In this document: one piece after another, positions 6,371 to 7,851 of the stretch
Numbering within the stretch: the stretch's first letter is position 1
Layout of the letters: each line of letters opens with the position of its first letter
Assembly (NCBI GenBank): GCA_039198685.1
Contig: JBCCTK010000126.1
Span: 1-7,851 of the forward strand
Source of the DNA: UBA5336 sp039198685
GTDB lineage: Bacteria > Pseudomonadota > Alphaproteobacteria > Caulobacterales > Hyphomonadaceae
Reading direction: 5' to 3'
DNA length: 7,851 nucleotides
Position numbers and translations under genes: made by a program
Notes under the pieces: generated by a model
Seen by the model: only the letters and a program-made list of their open reading frames with translations
Databases searched by the model: none
Told to the model about the DNA's origin: nothing

Positions 6371-7395
6371 AAGCATTTATCGACATTGCGGATGTAACAC
6401 GCGTCTTTGGCCCGAAACTGAGCCTTGGGGAAAAGATCGCGGCCAAGCTCGGCGGCAATGTTGAGACGCGGTCGGTTCATGCTGTCTCTGATGTGACGCT
6501 CGCCATACGCAAGGGCGAGACATTGGGCTTGGTGGGCGAGTCCGGCTGTGGCAAGTCCACTTTGGGCCGTGCGATTGCTGGAATCCTACCTCCGACAACT
6601 GGCACAATCACCATCGACGGCGCGCCCGTTATGATAGATGGCAACAAGGTGACAACCCGCGTCCAAACTGTGTTTCAGGACCCATTCGCCAGCCTCGATC
6701 CGCGCATGAAAGTTGGTCAGACTGTTGCCGAAGGTCCTATCGCCCACGGTCTGACCACCAAAGGCGAGGCGCGCAGGTATGTGGCGGAATGGTTCGAACG
6801 GGTCGGGCTCGATCCGGCGTGGGTCGAAAGATATCCGCATCAATTCTCCGGCGGCCAGCGTCAGCGTATCGCGATTGCCCGCGCCCTTGCCATGCAACCA
6901 GAGGTCTTGATCTGTGATGAACCGGTCGCGTCACTGGATGTCTCGATCCAGGCCCAAGTCATCAACCTGTTTCTTGAGCTGACCCGCGACCTCGGCCTAA
7001 CCAGTATCTTTATCAGCCACGACCTGTCTGTGATCCAGCACGTTAGCGACCGCGTCGCCGTGATGTACCTGGGCCGGATCGTCGAACTGGGTCCTGTGGA
7101 TGCGGTTTTCGGCCAACCAGCGCATCCCTATACCGAAGCGCTTTTCGGAAGTGTGCCCAAGCTGGTGCTAGATGCTGATCAGCTGGTGAAATTCGACACC
7201 ATCGACGGCGAGGTGCCATCGCCAATGGACCCGCCGACTGGATGCTATTTCAATCCGCGCTGTCCATATGCCACCCCAGACTGCGCAAAAGAACGCCCGA
7301 TCATGCGGGTATTCGAAGGCAACCGTCGCGTTGCATGTCACCATTCCGAAAGCCTGCTTGACAGAAAAAAGGGCAACTTGCGTTCTGGTCGCTGA
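6367..7395 (+). CDS. ABC importer ATPase, DppF/OppF type
   Basis: The product is 342 residues, typical of DppF. Walker A is GESGCGKS (57-64) with K63, the Q-loop is Q104 in FQDP, the signature is FSGGQRQR (160-167), Walker B with the catalytic glutamate is ICDEP (D184, E185), and the switch histidine is H218. As in DppF and OppF, the N-terminal strand region holds an insertion (about 15-38) before Walker A. The C-terminal extension has HPYTEAL (253-259) and four cysteines at 293, 299, 306 and 324, the same layout as in its partner. A short basic tail (about 331-342: LDRKKGNLRSGR) is not a conserved family feature. The gene is last in the operon. No convincing terminator is seen after its stop, so transcription may run into the sparse region that follows. 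Confidence 0.96.
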   Translation: MKAFIDIADVTRVFGPKLSLGEKIAAKLGGNVETRSVHAVSDVTLAIRKGETLGLVGESGCGKSTLGRAIAGILPPTTGTITIDGAPVMIDGNKVTTRVQTVFQDPFASLDPRMKVGQTVAEGPIAHGLTTKGEARRYVAEWFERVGLDPAWVERYPHQFSGGQRQRIAIARALAMQPEVLICDEPVASLDVSIQAQVINLFLELTRDLGLTSIFISHDLSVIQHVSDRVAVMYLGRIVELGPVDAVFGQPAHPYTEALFGSVPKLVLDADQLVKFDTIDGEVPSPMDPPTGCYFNPRCPYATPDCAKERPIMRVFEGNRRVACHHSESLLDRKKGNLRSGR

Positions 7396-7760
7396 ACACA
7401 ATGACCAGCTCGTATGTAGCTTCTTCCAGCAAGTAATACCCGCGACTGTGAAGTTCCCCTGGTTTCATGCAGGATTGGAGTGTCCGTCGCAGGGATTTCG
7501 GGACAGATGGCTGCCTGACCGCCTCAGAACCTTCCCATCAAGATCCTTCGGCACGTTGATCACGAAGTATTGCCGCCCCCGATCCAAAGTGATCCCCATG
7601 CCGAGACCCTTCCCACAAACGCCCCGAAAAACCTCAACGATGCGGGGATTCATGCGGGATCACGGGCGGAAATCCATAAAACCAAAAGGTTAACAGACCC
7701 TTACGGCATTGATATTAAAAGGATTTCATTGCCAAAAACCAAGATGTGAAGGGATGGTAG
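7396..7760. other. Sparse region between the importer operon and tRNA-Ser
   Basis: These 365 bases hold no intact gene that I recognise. The minus-strand integrase-like remnant occupies 7465-7599. The stretch 7660-7760 is AT-richer than its surroundings and carries no coding signal. A small AACC-TTTT-GGTT dyad on the minus strand near 7680-7691, followed by TTAT, is too short to call a terminator. No strong hairpin with a T-tract follows either the importer operon or the tRNA gene. Confidence 0.6.
7465..7599 (-). pseudogene. Probable remnant of a tyrosine-recombinase (integrase) gene, N-terminus only
   Basis: This 44-residue minus-strand ORF starts at an ATG with a GGAAGGG ribosome site about 8 nt upstream. 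Its first half, MGITLDRGRQYFVINVPKDL, resembles from memory the N-terminus of integrases of proteobacterial prophages and islands, where a basic strand is followed by a YF...VPK segment. After about residue 25 the resemblance is lost, and the frame stops at 7465. The other minus-strand frames further on do not clearly continue an integrase and would run into the importer operon. A full integrase has about 350-450 residues, so the catalytic domain with its Arg-His-Arg-Tyr residues is absent. It lies 162 nt downstream of the tRNA-Ser 3' end on the same strand, where integrases commonly sit. The alternative is a small unknown protein or a chance ORF. The ORF and ribosome site are seen; the family assignment is tentative. 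Confidence 0.45.
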
Positions 7761-7850
7761 TGGCGGAGAGACAGGGATTCGAACCCTGGGTGGGCTTGCA
7801 CCCACAACGGTTTTCGAGACCGCCCCGTTCGACCACTCCGGCACCTCTCC
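7761..7850 (-). tRNA. tRNA-Ser (anticodon CGA)
   Basis: The 90-nt gene folds as a class II tRNA with a long variable arm. The acceptor stem pairs GGAGAGG with TCTCTCC (its last pair a G-U wobble), followed by discriminator G, which is typical of serine tRNAs, and an encoded CCA at 7763-7761. The anticodon loop CTCGAAA (7818-7812) places anticodon CGA at 7816-7814, reading the serine codon UCG. The long variable arm contains GTGGGTGCAAGCCCAC. The T-arm is CAGGG, TTCGAAT, CCCTG. The promoter would lie beyond the right edge. The gene appears intact. Its 3' end faces the integrase-like remnant, consistent with use as an integration site. Confidence 0.97.
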
Positions 7851-7851
7851 G

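Noticed and set aside
7490..7504. CAGGGATTTCG resembles the tRNA-Ser T-arm sequence CAGGGATTCG at 7772-7781
   Set aside because: The match is only about 8-10 bases with an inserted base, too short and imperfect to claim an attachment-site repeat.
7268..7693. Plus-strand 141-codon ORF overlapping the end of the second ATPase gene
   Set aside because: Its first part lies in another frame of the ATPase gene, the remainder crosses the sparse region, and it has no recognisable domain or good ribosome site.
1..7851. CRISPR arrays, insertion sequences, tandem repeats, restriction or defence genes
   Set aside because: I looked for repeated spacers, terminal inverted repeats, transposase or nuclease motifs and saw none.

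Overview
The window looks like chromosomal DNA of an alphaproteobacterium, most likely from the Rhodobacteraceae (Roseobacter-like). This rests on the moderately high GC content, the protein style and the gene arrangement. It is inference, because no marker gene that fixes the taxon is present. Seven complete protein genes, one partial protein gene, one tRNA gene and one probable gene remnant can be supported.

Layout. Positions 1-1714 carry a leftward three-gene operon. It runs from a MarR-family regulator (start 1714) to a creatininase-family amidohydrolase (start 1152) and then a ketopantoate-reductase-family dehydrogenase (start 443, cut by the left edge). Positions 1715-1879 are a divergent control region with two nearly identical 14-bp palindromes, 53 bp apart, that bracket candidate promoters facing both ways. 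Positions 1880-7395 carry a rightward five-gene ABC importer operon of the dipeptide/oligopeptide/nickel (Dpp/Opp) class: a periplasmic binding protein, two permeases and two ATPases. A strong GC-rich hairpin lies between the binding-protein gene and the first permease gene. The last four genes are chained by ATGA stop/start overlaps.

Positions 7396-7760 hold no intact gene that I recognise. On the minus strand there is a short ORF with a good ribosome binding site. Its start resembles the N-terminus of tyrosine recombinases and then degenerates. It lies just downstream of a complete tRNA-Ser(CGA) gene (7761-7850), the classic arrangement for an integrated element that has decayed.

How the genes may work together. 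The importer probably takes up a small peptide-like or amide-containing compound. The metal-dependent amidohydrolase could cleave a C-N bond in it, the NAD(P)-dependent dehydrogenase could act on a keto or hydroxy product, and the MarR regulator could control both operons through the shared palindromes. The protein families and the layout are seen directly. The substrate and the pathway are inferred and remain unknown.
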